From NCBI GenBank assembly GCA_021307315.1, contig JAJSPD010000076.1:147104-211103 (forward strand): DNA of 64,000 bases. Direction: 5' to 3'. The notes beneath the pieces were generated by a model. It was not told where the DNA came from, did no database searches, and was given only the letters and a program-made list of their open reading frames with translations. Position 1 is the stretch's first letter. Each line of letters opens with the position of its first letter. Positions 30,831 to 43,738 of the stretch are shown piece after piece. A program made the translations under genes and the position numbers. The stretch comes from Bisporella sp. PMI_857 (taxonomy: Eukaryota > Ascomycota > Leotiomycetes > Helotiales > Helotiaceae).

Positions 30831-32227
30831 CTAATAAGAGATAGCATTAGTTTTGACCTGCTTCAAGAAATCCGTGATCAGTTCGATCACTTTTTCTGGC
30901 TGTTCTTGTTGCACCCAATGCCCAGCACCGTCCACAAGATGACGCCCTTTCAAGTCTGTGCAAACCTTATCCATATTCTCAATTGCGCCAGGCTCTTGAT
31001 ATGTTGCCCAGTCCTGTTTCCCAGAAATGAATAAAGATGGAATATCAATTTTTCGTCCTGCAAAAAGCTCCACATCCTTCTGTTTCGCTGGATCGGTGGC
31101 AATGCAATACCTGTTAAGGAGTTCTCGAGTCAGCATTGCTATATCAGGTAATTTTACCCCAGTTACTTATAAAACATCCTGAATTGGAAATATTGCTCCC
31201 AATATACACCCGATATACTCTCAATATGCTCATGCGACAGTTCGAATAAAGAAACCTTGCTCATGAAAATGCCCGGCTTACCAATTAAGTCCCCCTTGAA
31301 AGCCGTTGTGTTTGAAAGCATCAACATAGACCTTCAGTTCAGAGTCTGGAAGCCACCTCTCACTCTTTTCTGAAATTATAGATGGATCTTCATTAACTAT
31401 TAGCTTCTCCACAGATTCCGGCATACTACTGTGCAAAGGCATGACATAGTAGTATGGCAACTTGGCAAGTTCTATTGCACTCCATTCTTTCAGGTATTCA
31501 GGATGGTTTCCTGACCAGTCTGCGCTTTTCAAATGATAATATCCTCTCAAAAAGCCATGCAGACCTGATTCGGGATTATCCATCTCAGGTGCTGCATGTT
31601 TTGTGGAGTAGTACCATTTGTAGTGTTTACGTGGCTCTGATAGCTCGGCTAACTCTTTGTGTACGCTTGATTCTTTTGCTGGCGGGTTGGGATTTGCAAT
31701 TGTATCAAATGGCAAAACCGGTGTTCCTTTGAACGGATGAGCCATCATCACGACTCTGTAACATGGTGAGAGGTAAGTTCGAAGTGGGTCTGTTGCACTC
31801 ACGATTTGAAGATGTCAGGCCGCATCACTGCGCACATCGAGCTAACAACGGCTCCAAAATCGTGGCTGATAACACAGGCCACTTCTCTGTAGCCTAATGC
31901 ATTCACAAGTATAACAGAATCCCTGACGAGGCTCGTGAAAGAGAAAGTGTTCACATCAACCTCGGAGAACCTACGTGTATCCCACCCAGTCGTATACCCA
32001 TAACCTCGTTGGTCATAAGCCACGACATAGTATCCTTCAGCAGCAATAGCTGGCATGATCTTTCGCCAGGAAAAAGCGAGTTCAGGGAAGCCGTGCAGAC
32101 AAAGCACAAGCGGCTGCTTGGGGTTTCCAGCGGCCAGGACATGATAGGTCAAATCATGTGATGGTAGGTAGAACTCTGATATAGTGTCTTGGAGAGGCAA
32201 AGGCAGATACTTGGGTTGATCTGACAT
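30831..32227 (-). CDS. Epoxide hydrolase, alpha/beta-hydrolase fold
   Basis: Exons are 32227-31803, 31755-31282 and 31110-30831, with introns of 47 and 171 nt. They give 392 residues. The oxyanion-hole motif HGFPE is at 45-49. The nucleophile elbow is SHDFGA with D123, the Asp that marks epoxide hydrolases rather than Ser-type esterases. The acid is probably D333 (SGKQDW) and the base H364 (GAGHWVQQEQP). A cap-domain segment with several Tyr residues (KHYKWYYSTKHA, GYYHLKSADWSG) lies between. Both junctions restore conserved sequence: DIFKS-VVMMAHPF and GGLNW-YCIATD. The enzyme adds water to epoxides to form diols, for detoxification or secondary metabolism. It has no signal peptide. The neighbours give no pathway clue. 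The second intron is longer than others in the window, but no better alternative was found. Confidence 0.92.
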
Positions 32228-33509
32228 CTTACAGATATTGTGTTGATCCTAGATATGGGTAAGTCTGAGCCGGCCAGCAAGCAGTTGCCCCTGTTCTGGT
32301 GTATACAGTAGCCAACGTGAAGGGAGTGTTTAAGAAGATATTCCGTTCGACTGAACTCGATCAGTGAATCGACCGCTTGCTGCTCTTCTATTCAGATTCA
32401 AAGCGATATGTATCCTGAATATTGAATATGGAATTGTTCCGCTGTAAGAGCAGTTACGTACGACTTATAAAGGAAGCAGCACACTTGTGATTGCTCCTAT
32501 GGCATCTTGGCGTCGGAAGAACCCTTATGTAATGAATGAGGGAGTGAAGCTTATGTCAGGAAGAGCACACCTTTTAGAGAATAAAATCAGGTGACCTGAG
32601 AATGTTAATATTTTCAGCATACCCCGAGGATAAAAATCATTTAAATGTGTGATTAGCATAAAGAGCATGCATGGGATAGATAGCATGAAAAGAGCAGTTT
32701 GATTGGGGGTGGGCATTTTCTGGTCATCCAACGTGTTGATGCTTGAATGCTGGAAAGGTTTGCCAAGAAACGCCTACGTCATCGAGATAGAACCCCTGTA
32801 CCACCAATGAAACACGCTGAACCCACGAGGCCTTCAGGCGGGTGTTGGAGGGGCCGGTCATCCCGTTAAGGTTCGCTACTGTACTGTACTGGTACCGGTA
32901 CTGATAGAATATTCCCAACTACAGGGACTCGGCTGGCCAACTGAGGGCCAAGCCTCAATACCCAACGGACGATCAGTCCCCTAGTTACACTTATAGTGAC
33001 GACTGGACGGACGGGGCTTGAAACTAAAAAGCTTTGGACCTGAGTTGGTGTCCCGGCAGAGAGCCAGAGAGGGTTTGGCTGATTTGTTTGCGGGTATGAT
33101 GAGTTCATATACATAATCAGGCGCATATGCAACATTCATGTATATAATAAATTCCATGTTTCGTCATAAACCACAACCAAAGCACATCAGCAAAAAAACA
33201 ACATTTCGGAGAATTGCATGTCGCTCTCTACTGTATTGTATTTTGTCATCGTGGAGGGCTAGATCGATTTCCATTCGCCCCATGATCTACCATCGACCTT
33301 CAGAGAGCAGCAGTACTACGAAATACGTACTGGCTAATCCTTGCACGCCCGGCAACCCAAACAGCTCAGCTGCGCCCAGCGTCATCCAACACCAAAAAAA
33401 GCTCTTTCTTTGTGAACTTGCATCGCTTTTCCCCCCCCCTTCTCAATGCAATAACATCCTCATCAGCCCTTAGTTGGCAGAGGTTGAAGGGCACGCCCCT
33501 ATTGACGAT
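32228..33509. other. Divergent promoter region, 1.3 kb
   Basis: This lies between the start codons of the epoxide hydrolase and the 1526-residue protein. A short TACTGTACTGTACTGGTACCGGTACTG tract occurs near 32877-32903. No gene is supported. Confidence 0.5.
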
Positions 33510-36500
33510 ATGTTTGGCAGTCGAAGGAAACGAGGAGGGTCGAATCCGGTACGTACGCTCGCAATCGAGAAGCTCATAAACTTTTGGGCGGGAGACCGAT
33601 GCCCAAAAATACCGATCTGGGGAAGAATCCAATTGAAAATATTGTGCTGACAGCTCTAGCAGCCCTTGAACAAGGACAATGCGAATCCCAATGCGGCGAT
33701 GGCAGCTGCCCAGGCCTTTCTCAAGAACCAGGCGTCCAATACATCCCTTGCGACGGCGGCAGCTGGTGCTGCTCTACGATCTCGGCCGACGACTCCAATA
33801 TCGGTAGCTGACGTGCAGACGAAGAGGATGATTCGGAGGGCTGAGTCAACATCATCTATGGGAAGCTCAAGAAATGGATCCACCAGAGGCAAGGACGGAC
33901 CTGCCCTACGAAGGAGAGGAAGCAGTGGCTCCATGACTGAGCGCACGTTCCGCGATCCATCGCCATCGTCACCAGTTCCAAGCGCATACGATACCCCTCC
34001 GGTTCCGGCCTTGCCGAAGAGTATACCACAGTCGAAAGGACATCGGCGCACATCTAGCCTGGAGGCACCTGCAATGCGCGTAGCATCCCCCGCTCCAAAC
34101 CAGGCCAATGGACGAGGATCCAGCTTGGGCCCTGCAAACACAGGCTCCGCGCCTAGGAGAAATGGCCAGAGGATGCAGAGTTCGTCAAGCGTGCCAGAGC
34201 TAACAGGCTTGCAGAAAACGGAAAGTAGAGGGTCCGTTAACTTTTCTTTACCTACTGGTTCAAGGCCGGGATCACCTATCTTACAGAGGCAGCTAACATC
34301 TCCTGAACCACAAAGGTCGCAACCACCTATAATCACATCGCCAGCAAATCAACACTTGGTATACGACCCAAACACTCGCAGCTTTTTACCATATGCAGAT
34401 ATTCTAGCTATTGAAGAGAGAGAGAGGGTTCGACATGCTTCGACTCTGCCTGTCAAAAAAAAGAAGAGGCTCGCGCCAGCCAAAGCTACCGGCCAGCATC
34501 TTTCAGATGGGACGATGGGAAGCAAACCGCGAGGGACAGCGGTAGATGCGCTTGAGGCAAAAAATAGGTCGGAACCAAGGGAATTGCCAGCGCCTCAGAG
34601 ACCAGTTGAACCTGAGCCCGAGCCAATTTCACATGCCGAGCCACTTCCAGCTACGGTTGTTACAAAGAAAAAGAAGAAGAATGTTGTAGTGCCTAGTGAT
34701 GCCGACAGCGATCAAGAGTCATATATACCAAATTCGTCGGATAATGATAGTGATTTTCGAGCAGGATCTTACAGCAATAAGAGTAGGACACAATTAAGCA
34801 AAAAACCCTCCGTGGTTCGCGAAGAAAGAGAGGTAGAGGAGCAGGAAGATCATACTCCAATAACACCTGTCAACAAGGACAATACTCTAACATTTTCACC
34901 AACTTCATTGCCTCGATCTAAAGCTGGGAGAGGGAAAGGCAAAGCTAGTCAGCCAGCTACGAATGTTGAGGAGTATCAAGTCCAGGCAGCGCCAATCAAC
35001 ATTACACCTCCTCCAAGCGATAGTGGGCTGACGACAAATGAAAGTGTTAAAAACAAGAGAGTATCATCCATCAGTCCAGCACGATCAACACATTTTGCAC
35101 CGACCCCCGATAGCTTGGTTGTGAGGCATAGTCCCCCTGGGCGCTCAATATCACCTCGAAAATCAGCTTTGAAACATTCAAACTCGCCACGGGACCAATC
35201 ACCAATGGGGGATGTATCCGAAGTCGGTTCCGACGATGTTCAGCCACTCCCACGGAAGAAAGCCGTGCGTGTCAGCTTCGACGATACTAACATCATAGTA
35301 GGCGAAGCGGCTGGGTTGGCAAATACAGACTCTCCGATTACACAAAGCCCGCAGGTTGCGAAACGAAACTGGTTTAGTCTTGGAGGCCGCAACAGGAAGA
35401 AAGAATCGGCAGTTATTGGAGATAATGATGATGAAGTAATGCAGCCAAGGCCAGCATTGCCATCGTTTGGAAGCGTTCGAGGAACCAACCCTCGTCGAGA
35501 GCCTGCGGAAGAGCGCCCATTAGTGAAGCCTGCAGAACACGCTGGAAATGATACGCCTATACCGTCTATGCCTCCTTCGCCCTTAGAGACAGCCCAAGGT
35601 AGTGAAATACATACGCCACTAGGACAGTCTACAGACCATCTTATTGGCGCAGTTCTCTCCCATGATGCTGCATCTAAGCATGAGGCCAACATCTCCAAAT
35701 CACGAGAGCCATTGCCTCCTCAAGTCACTTCTGTGGAAGGCACCGGCTATCATTCTGATACCGATAGCTTAGATTCGGTCATCGCGTACTCCAGACCAGT
35801 AGATATAGCTTCTCCTTCGACTGTAGAACACATCCCAACTCAGATCTCTGATGAGCATGACACAACTGTGACTATACAGGTGGAACCTTGGCCAATAGTT
35901 GACAAGCCAAATGGCGATACCCCAAAAATCTCCATTACTGCAGCTACACCGACGATAGAAGAATCAAGCGAGAGAGAGCAATGGCTAGATATGCCGGGTG
36001 GGTTCCCAGCCAGCTCAGCTTCAGACTCAGAAGGCGAGGATGCAGCGCCGATCTCAAAGACGGCGGCGTCAAAAGTGTCCACAGAACGTGAAGTGCTGGG
36101 GTCTACTCCATCTCCTGCAAATAATGATATGTCGCACGAAGTGCAGCAGCTTGGCTCTCCTGTTCTAAGTACTAATGCGCGAGAAAACTCACTCCAGCAT
36201 GTTGCTATACTAGAGGAGACTGAGGACTCTGACAGTAGTGGGATCTACAGCGATGCAGCTGAAGATTTGTCTGATTTGGAGGGTGGTGATTTCCAATCAC
36301 TAGACGCTGTTGTTGAAAATCCAGTGGTTGGCAGCACCACCCCTGGCGTAGCAATTAGCACGCCTCCAGAAAGTCCTACAGTTCAACTAGCAAAGCAAAA
36401 GGCATATCAGCGAAGTGGATTATCGAAGACTATGAGCCAGCCAGACTCAAGAGAAGGCTGGGAGAAAGCACAGGAATATTGGCGAGGATTATCGGATGAT

Positions 36501-38204
36501 AAGAAACATCAACTTGAGCAGGAGGCACGGGAAGCGGCGGCCGAATCTGAGTCATCAATTGAGGTCAAACCTTTACCTAAGCCAAAGAAGAAGAAAAATA
36601 TTGCTGTTCAGCCAGCTACTGCGCCGATTCTGAAGCAGCCGGAGCCGCAAGCCAGACAGAATCGGACATATCAGATCCAACCTGGCACAAAGGCTAGCAG
36701 AGACGAATATACTCCCACTTTACGAGGTTCCATGCGTGGTCAGTCGTCCCCGATAGCAGCCGCAGCTCCTGAGACGCACATGCGAAAATCTATGAGAGGT
36801 CAGGGCTCCATGCGCAGCTCATTGCGCGAAGATCAAGCGCCAGGGCAAAGTGCATCACAGAGGAGAAACCGTCCAACCTCACTGCCAGTTACAGAAATCA
36901 AACCTGATTCTGCTGCAGTCAAGATGCATGTCAGAGCTCTCTCGGCTGCAAGTGCGGCGGCTGCAACCAAGGCGTCTGCAAACCAACCTCCTCTTCTACG
37001 CAGAGGTTCAGGTGATAGTGACAGTAGCTTCAAGCGCTCAAAACCAGCCGAAGTCACAACTTTTAGGCGTTCTATGCGTGTGAACAAAGATCAAGGAAGC
37101 AGAAGGACACAATCACCAATAAATTCGAGCCGATTCAGCCTAAGATCATCGTCACCCACAGGGTCTCTGCAAAGCCATCGTCCTTTGGGTGGAGCACCGC
37201 CTGCCTCATCGCCACAAATCAACATGCGTAGATCAATGCGAATTTCCCAAGACTCGATGCCTTCTCTAAGAGGTAACAAGCCAGCGCGAACTAAATCACC
37301 TATCCGTCTGCCGGGATTTGGCCGTACATCGTCCACCAAACCCGCAAAGACAAAGCCTGTCGCTCCACGATCAAGTCGTTTTGCTGACTCTAGCGATGAG
37401 GAGGATATAAGGCCCGCTTTCCGGAGTAGATTTGCGGATTCGAGTGATGAGGATGATGAGCCGCTTCCTCCTAGACAGGGAGGCTTTACACGGGGCACTA
37501 TGCGTTCAAGTCAGCCCCTCCGTCCAATTCCCGCTCGATCAGGGGTAAATGATGGTGATTCCAGTGACCTACCTGATAGCGATGATGAAAAAACCCCAGC
37601 TTCACCAAATATGAAGCAGGCCAAGACTCGCCAATCAGAAGCAACCACAAGCACTATTGCGCCAACCAGCTCCCTTCAACGGTCTGGCTCAGGTCGTGGT
37701 GCGCTAGCTCCGACCGTCACAGTCAATATCAGCGGTGGAGCTCGACCACTACAAGCACGTCGTGGGTCCTTAATGTCCATTCTCCGCCGCAAAAAACCAG
37801 ATGCGACTTCAAAAGTCCGCAAATCAGATGTGGAATCTGCTGCTCGTCGAGATACGCCGCTCGAACGCTCGAAGTCCGATCTAGCTCTTGTAAAGAGGCA
37901 AGAATCTTACAACTCGACGAACGGCGCGAGGCCTATGTCGCCAAAATTGCAGAAGAGAAATAATAGTGCGAGTTGGCCATTAACGCCTACTGCGCCTGTA
38001 ACGATTGACGAAGATGAGAAGGAAAGGCCGTTTTCAGCAGACGCAGTTGATGGGGTCACAGGTGGGGATAAGCCAGGTATCGGGACAAGGAGATTCACAG
38101 ATTCTGGACTGAATGCTGTGGATGTTGGTAATGTTAATGGAGTTGTGGTGCCGAGGAAGAAGAAGTTCCAGGCACTGAGGAGGATGTTCAAACTCGACGA
38201 TTAA
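33510..38204 (+). CDS. Large disordered Ser/Pro-rich protein with SMR and RFADSSDE repeats
   Basis: A 39-nt first exon (33510-33548, MFGSRRKRGGSNP) joins a long exon (33663-38204) for 1526 residues; the acceptor could equally be three bases earlier. After a short conserved-looking helix (NPNAAMAAAQAFLKN, AALRSRPTTPISVADVQTKRM) the protein is almost wholly low-complexity: Ser, Pro, basic patches and many SP/TP sites. Short motifs recur. R-x-S-M-R occurs near 36725, 36783, 37068 and 37230, with variants. RFADSSDE occurs twice at 37379-37450. A small helical block is GWEKAQEYWRGLSDDKKHQLEQEA. The C-terminus is basic: RRGSLMSILRRKK, then KKKFQALRRMFKLDD at the very end. Basic amphipathic tails of this sort often bind acidic membranes or actin-cortex proteins. 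I suspect a cortical scaffold, but I do not recognise a named family. Confidence 0.85.
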
Positions 38205-39331
38205 ACATAGCGCAAAGATTCTTTTCGTTTGTTGGAGGCATGAGCGGTGAATAAAAAAGGAATGGATACCCCTGGGAATGGAAGATTCCCATCCGAATAT
38301 GATATTTTCTTAATTATGATGCCGGGACATGGCGGAGAGCAGAATGATTCTTGTATATAGCTCACTTGGCCCCGACGTAGATACACGATACGAAAATAAT
38401 ACGTAATTACTCCCATTAGGTGCCGTTCTTACCTCATGACGCTCTTGACACCATTGTATACCCGTGAGTTGAGAATGATACCTGGGATTTCGAGCGCGGA
38501 AGCGCAGCAAGAGCAATATACTATCGAGATCTTATCAGCACGGACGATTGAGGCACTTGGCGAGGAAGCGCATCCTTTCGAGCCTTGTTACATACATATG
38601 CTAAGTCACTTCCGAATGTTGAATCAGGCGTGATGTTTCCCGCCTCCTCGGATATTCGTTCATCGGGCATATGCAAGACGGAGAAGCGATACTGGCCAGC
38701 TCTCGCGCTCGAGGGATAGACGGTGCCGTTTTTCTGTTCTTGAGGGCGGTTCTGCCGGTCTAGGCTCGAGAGCCGGGGATACCTGGGGGTCGAGAGGGGA
38801 GTATTGTTAATGGGGGGTGGAGTTTATGCATGGGACGGTAGTAGGGAGGTTATTTTCGTTAGCATGAAAGTGTCTTGTGCTTGTGGGTGTATAGGATGGA
38901 ATTGGATTGCAAGGCTTTGGGAGGATTGATGGTTGGAGGGATGTTATGGCATGATGGATGGCCTGTAGGCTGGTATTGCTTTTGTTTGCAGACTTATGGG
39001 AAGGGGGGACGAAAATTTCCTGGTGTTTTGGGTGTCAAATGGATATATTCAATCTTTCCGTATTGAGTTTGTAGCTAGCGCTTGGATATGGTTCGATCAA
39101 CTGCGTCGCACACTAGAGAAATTTCTCTTATTCGCTATTAAGATACTTGTTGCCAAGGTTAATTCTTGAGGATGGTGAAGGATACATGGTTTCGTGCATA
39201 GTCGAAGTCAACTTTCATGTATTATGAGCATCTATGGATAAACATAGCGAATATTCCAAAATTCAACTACCACCCATTCTCGGGTATCAAACTCCAAACG
39301 CCTCTCTATACATCCCAAATATTCATACATC
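38205..39331. other. Intergenic between convergent genes, 1.1 kb
   Basis: The middle part (38640-39000) is G-rich on the plus strand. No coding region is supported. Confidence 0.5.
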
Positions 39332-41679
39332 TCAACCTTGCTTCTCGCCCTCCTTCTTCTCCTCATTCAGACCAAGCCATCCCTTGACCTTGTCAATCTT
39401 ATTCTTGACCCACGACAACCAGTCAGTTCCTTTGGCGGATTTGTTTCCTTCATCATTGACCACGGGTCTATCCACGTTTGAAGGCGCTGGGTCTTCGGGA
39501 CTTACAACAGGGTCTGGGACAATATTGGGATGAGCGGCGGACGACGCTTCAATGGGATCAATCGAAATTACGAATGAGCCTTCATCTTCGGATGAAGCTG
39601 GCGAAGGGGAAGGCGTACTGAATGCTGCTGGTGAGGTGGACGGTGACGGCGCAGGCACTGGATCTTCTGGCTCTGGAAGCGAGGTATCGGGGGAGTGAAC
39701 GCCTACGGGCTTGAATGGTAGACGAATAGTGCCGTTGTTTGGTTTGGGTGTTATGTGGAGGGAGTCGCAAACTATGTTGTAGACTTCGGTGTTTTCTAAT
39801 ACCATCAGAAAAAAGTTTGGAACGGGAGTAGGATTGTAGACTTACGGAAAGGCTCGATGCGACTGTTCCCAGCATGGGGGAATGCCGGGCCTCGAGCGAT
39901 GAAAATGGCTCTCATAAGAGGATGCTCATGGTCATAACCATGTAGACCTCGAGGATGGTATTGTATATTCTTTGCTTTTGCATCTGCAACATTAAATTCT
40001 TCCTTCCTGACTACGGCCCATCCTGTTTTAGGTACAATCCATAAAGGAGCAATACGCTCATTATTTGAGAAGTGGTATCTCTCTGGCATATTGACGTCTC
40101 GAAGATACACCTCGTAGTTGGGGTTTTTCGCCGCCTCAGCCGCCAATGTATCATACAGTCCTTGTATGTGAGCAGGGTCTTTTGGACGTAAACCATAGAG
40201 TGGCCATCCATCGGTGTGCTCGATCAGATTTGTATCAATGATGTCTTCTAGTTGAATCAGCCGGTGTGTGTCCGTGGTGGCCATCCCATGATCAGAAACA
40301 ACAATGACATTTACAATTTTAGTCAGGTTTCGTGCTTCTAATCCCTTGAAAATATTATCTAGCATGGTATCCACTTCATTGATAGTGACTCTGATCTCTG
40401 TGCTGTTTGGGCCATATTGATGACCATCTGCGTCAACATTTGGGACATACGCAGCGATGAGTTGTGGCCGCATATTAATAACTTCAGCCAATTCGTTCTC
40501 CAGACCAGGCCTATCCAGCAGACCTAATATCCTGCTGACCTTGTTTGTCAATGGCTCCTTACCGTTATACTTATCTAAGAAAGCAGGCTTGACAGACAGG
40601 ATATTTGCTTCACTTCCTGGCCACATGTGAATAGCGCTTCTGATCCCTTGATTCTCAGCTGTAACCCATAAAGGTTCTCCGCCCCACCACTTTGGCTGCA
40701 TAGCGTTGGGGTGAGTATAATAAAATTCTTCCTTCAATTTCACATCCCAAAACGTGTTACCAACGATTCCATGGGATTCAGGATATAGTCCAGTCACCAA
40801 AGTATAGTGGTTTGGAAATGTGACTGAGGGGAAGCTAGGGTGCATATATGATGGAGATACACCCTCTGCAATGAACGAATTTAGCCTAGGGGTGATTCCT
40901 CTCTTCAAAAAATCCGCTCTAAAGCCATCTAAACTGATTAGGATCGTGGTTGGTGCGAAGAGAGCTGTTCCATTGCTGAGCATTGGTTGAATCGGTATCT
41001 TCCCCTTTTGGTGTAATGATAGCTTCCAAGCCACCAAAACCAGTATTGAGAATCCCACAGCGATTAAAAGATGTATGAAGCACCACCAACGCCAGCTCTT
41101 CTTTTTGCGTGACTTTTCCTCATGTAGACCCCGTAAGCGCCGTCGGTCCAATTCATCGCTGCCTTCAGTCTCGGAACTGTTCCCTGTCGTACTCCCCTCC
41201 TTCATGCCACCCTCCTCCATTTCATACATTAATTCCCCATCTTCTCCATGTTCCGCATCTGCTATCAACCTCTCTTTCTTCTTGATCCTCCTCTCGCGTC
41301 TGTTCCTTCTTCTTTCCCTTCGCAGTCCCCCTGTCTTCTCGCTGAGCACCTCCGAGCTCGATCCTACGCCGGGCAACTCAGTGTAGCTTTTGGCAAACAG
41401 CTTCTTCAGGGGCGCAATCATGGCTTGGGCGCTTCCTCTGCGACCTCTCCTCCTGCTATCTTCAAGCAACCTGTCTTGTTCTTCCTCCTCTAACAAAACT
41501 CGGCGATCATGTGCTCGAATATCTGCACTGGTTCTGGCGCGCATAAGGACTTGGTCGTCTTCGCTATCTGTATCTTGGTCGCTCCGCTCGGCTGAATGTA
41601 CACTCGACGCATCGTCGTCGTAATTGTGAGGCGACAGAAGGGAGCCATCTCTCCCAGGAGGTTTTTCTCGCAATGACAT
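39332..41679 (-). CDS. Type II membrane nucleotide pyrophosphatase/phosphodiesterase
   Basis: Two exons, 41679-39846 and 39795-39332, are joined across a 50-nt intron, giving EPFQNTEVYNIVCDSL. The product is 765 residues. A frame extends nine codons further upstream but only from a TTG, so the ATG of MSLREKPPGRD is taken. The N-terminal 195 residues are cytosolic and highly charged, with a KKERL/RRERR cluster. One transmembrane helix follows (about 197-219, CFIHLLIAVGFSILVLVAW). The catalytic domain has the ENPP metal sites: ISLDGFRADF (D251), SVTFPNHYTL with nucleophile T287, NVDADGHQYG, VVSDHGMA and HGYDHEHPLM. These enzymes hydrolyse nucleotide phosphodiesters outside the cell or in the vacuole, helping scavenge phosphate. 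The Pro/Ser/Glu-rich tail after the domain is unusual and ends in a Lys/Glu helix. Confidence 0.93.
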
Positions 41680-43738
41680 TATAAAAGCGGTTGTTGAAGT
41701 TCTCAAGAATTTGTCATAACTCGCGCAAGTAGAGAGGAGTAATTGATACTCCTATTGTGTGGTCAGGAGAAGTTGAATGTCCTAATAACCGTACAGAACG
41801 CTTCGATAAGTCACAGGCTGCGTTGAGCCTGTTGTAACGTACCGGCCACTGGATATACTAGAAGACAGAATGTTTGTTTTGCAGATCTATACGGCTGTCG
41901 GAGGTCTCAATGTCATTTCAGCTCTAGACATCTGGTGGCCTGAGGCATAACATTGAAGCCACCAGTACCAGTTCTGCAATACCTCAGCTGTTCAATCCAG
42001 ACATGATATTCAGCTTAGCTTCCATAATATCAAGCTTTTGGAGAACTTATAATCCGTTCGGATGCTATGCTCGAAAATTAAGGGAGACATATACTGCTGC
42101 CACCCCAGAACTTCATATAAATTCTACATAGCAGAGCTTGCTCTATACATGGGTTTAACCACTGCTAGTCTATGAGGATGTATTCCAATCTGGAGATGTT
42201 ATAGAAAACGAGTTAATTGTATAGAAATAAGTCACAAAAAGCTTTAAATCTTCGATTTGGCATAATAAAACGTACCTATAAGCTTCTACCACCAGACAAG
42301 GGAGATTATGGTTGAAAGGGATTTCGGTTCTAAATCTGGCCGGCCACCAAGAGCGGCCGCATTCCGGCCGCATGCAAATTTACCAAATGTACTACCACCA
42401 CGTTCAACGGCCTAACTCTCCGCATTGAAGTCCGCATATCAAATAGCAAGTGCTGTGAAACACTTTGTGTGCGCTGGCATATGTTGTACTCTCGGAATAT
42501 ACTATCTTCGTTCCCAATTCAGTGTGGTGTGCATATTGTTAGAGCTCTGGTTGTTGGCCTTTGCGAAATAAACGAGGTCTAGTTGATCTTTGTACGTGAA
42601 TATTTGGAAGCTTTGTAGCAGTGGCAGCATAAGCAAGGCAGATTGAACCTTTCCTTGTGTTGTTGATACTCTATTGTCATATCCTTTGGTGAAGATTTAG
42701 TCGATAGCTAAGCAGCTTCTAACATGGATGTAGTGAGCTGGATACATCTGTTCGGCCGCCCTAGAGCCTTACTTAGCACCTCGCGTTGGTCTCGGCTTCT
42801 TCTCCGCTTATCCAGTCCTTTGCATATTCTGCTCTGCAATATTATTGGCAATGTAAACATCCTGCGGTTTACATTCCGGCCGGAAGGATTTGTTATGCAT
42901 GAGGAAGGTTCACCAACATATGCATATGAGAAGTATAGGCTCGTGTCTTTGTTGGAAACCTAAGCTAGCCTCCCAACAGTACTGTTCTCGAGATCAACGT
43001 CGAGCAAGGCAGTCAGACTTTTATACGCTATCAAGAATGCTCTGCACAATTTATTATACCTTTAGCATCACATAAAGATTTTTTTTTAAGAGATCTCAAT
43101 TGCAATGGGCTCCGTCAACATACCCAAATTCTCTGGCCACCACATTAGATGACCGGCGTCCAGATGTAAGATTGGCTGAGGTGATACGACGGGCAGATCC
43201 AAAATGGATACCCGTTGTCCCCATGCCAAGTCCATCACTTCATTCTAAGCGACCCAACCGCACACAGCATATCACGGCATCTCACCTCCCCGGCCACCAA
43301 AATAGTATTCCAGTGGCTGAATCACGTACTAAGCGTCTTCAAACCAGAATTTAGCTGTAAGCGCTTGCTAAGCGACATAGCCACACCTTAGCCAACTCGG
43401 AAGAGAAGATCATGGCAGGCATTTTGATTGGTCAAGAGCCGCACTTCCACGAGTCTGCGCCAAATACCCGCGCCTGGGCAAGACTAAAGTTCTGTCGGGT
43501 CATGGCAAACGTTCCTACAGTCTGACAACACTTTTTTGGCAAATTTAGAGTCCCATGTGGAGAGATCTTGCACCTGCACAGTTTGCCTGTTTTGGCGTCT
43601 CATATATAAAGGATTGTCCAAGGTGGTATCATTTTCTTCTTCATCCACCCCAGCATCTTTCCTACAGTATTCCTTCCATCTCCTTTTATAAGATATTTAG
43701 TTCAGACTTTCGTTTTTTCACTCCACACAAAGCTCAAA
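41680..43738. other. 2-kb gene-free stretch upstream of the DUF3455 gene
   Basis: No gene is supported. There are NotI-like GC islands near 42330-42375 (GGCCGGCC, GCGGCCGC, CGGCCGCATG), a palindrome TCCGGCCGGA near 42876 and a T-run near 43079. The last 150 bp hold a TATA box. Confidence 0.5.
43603..43610 (+). promoter_or_regulatory. TATA box of the DUF3455 gene
   Basis: TATATAAA lies 129 bp before the start codon, followed by a CT-rich leader, as in many highly expressed fungal genes. An ATTGG (reverse CCAAT) lies near 43428. Confidence 0.55.

Noticed and set aside
42330..42380. CpG-island-like GGCC/CGGCCG cluster as a cloning scar
   Set aside because: The sites are short and the flanks look like ordinary genomic DNA; no vector sequence was recognised.
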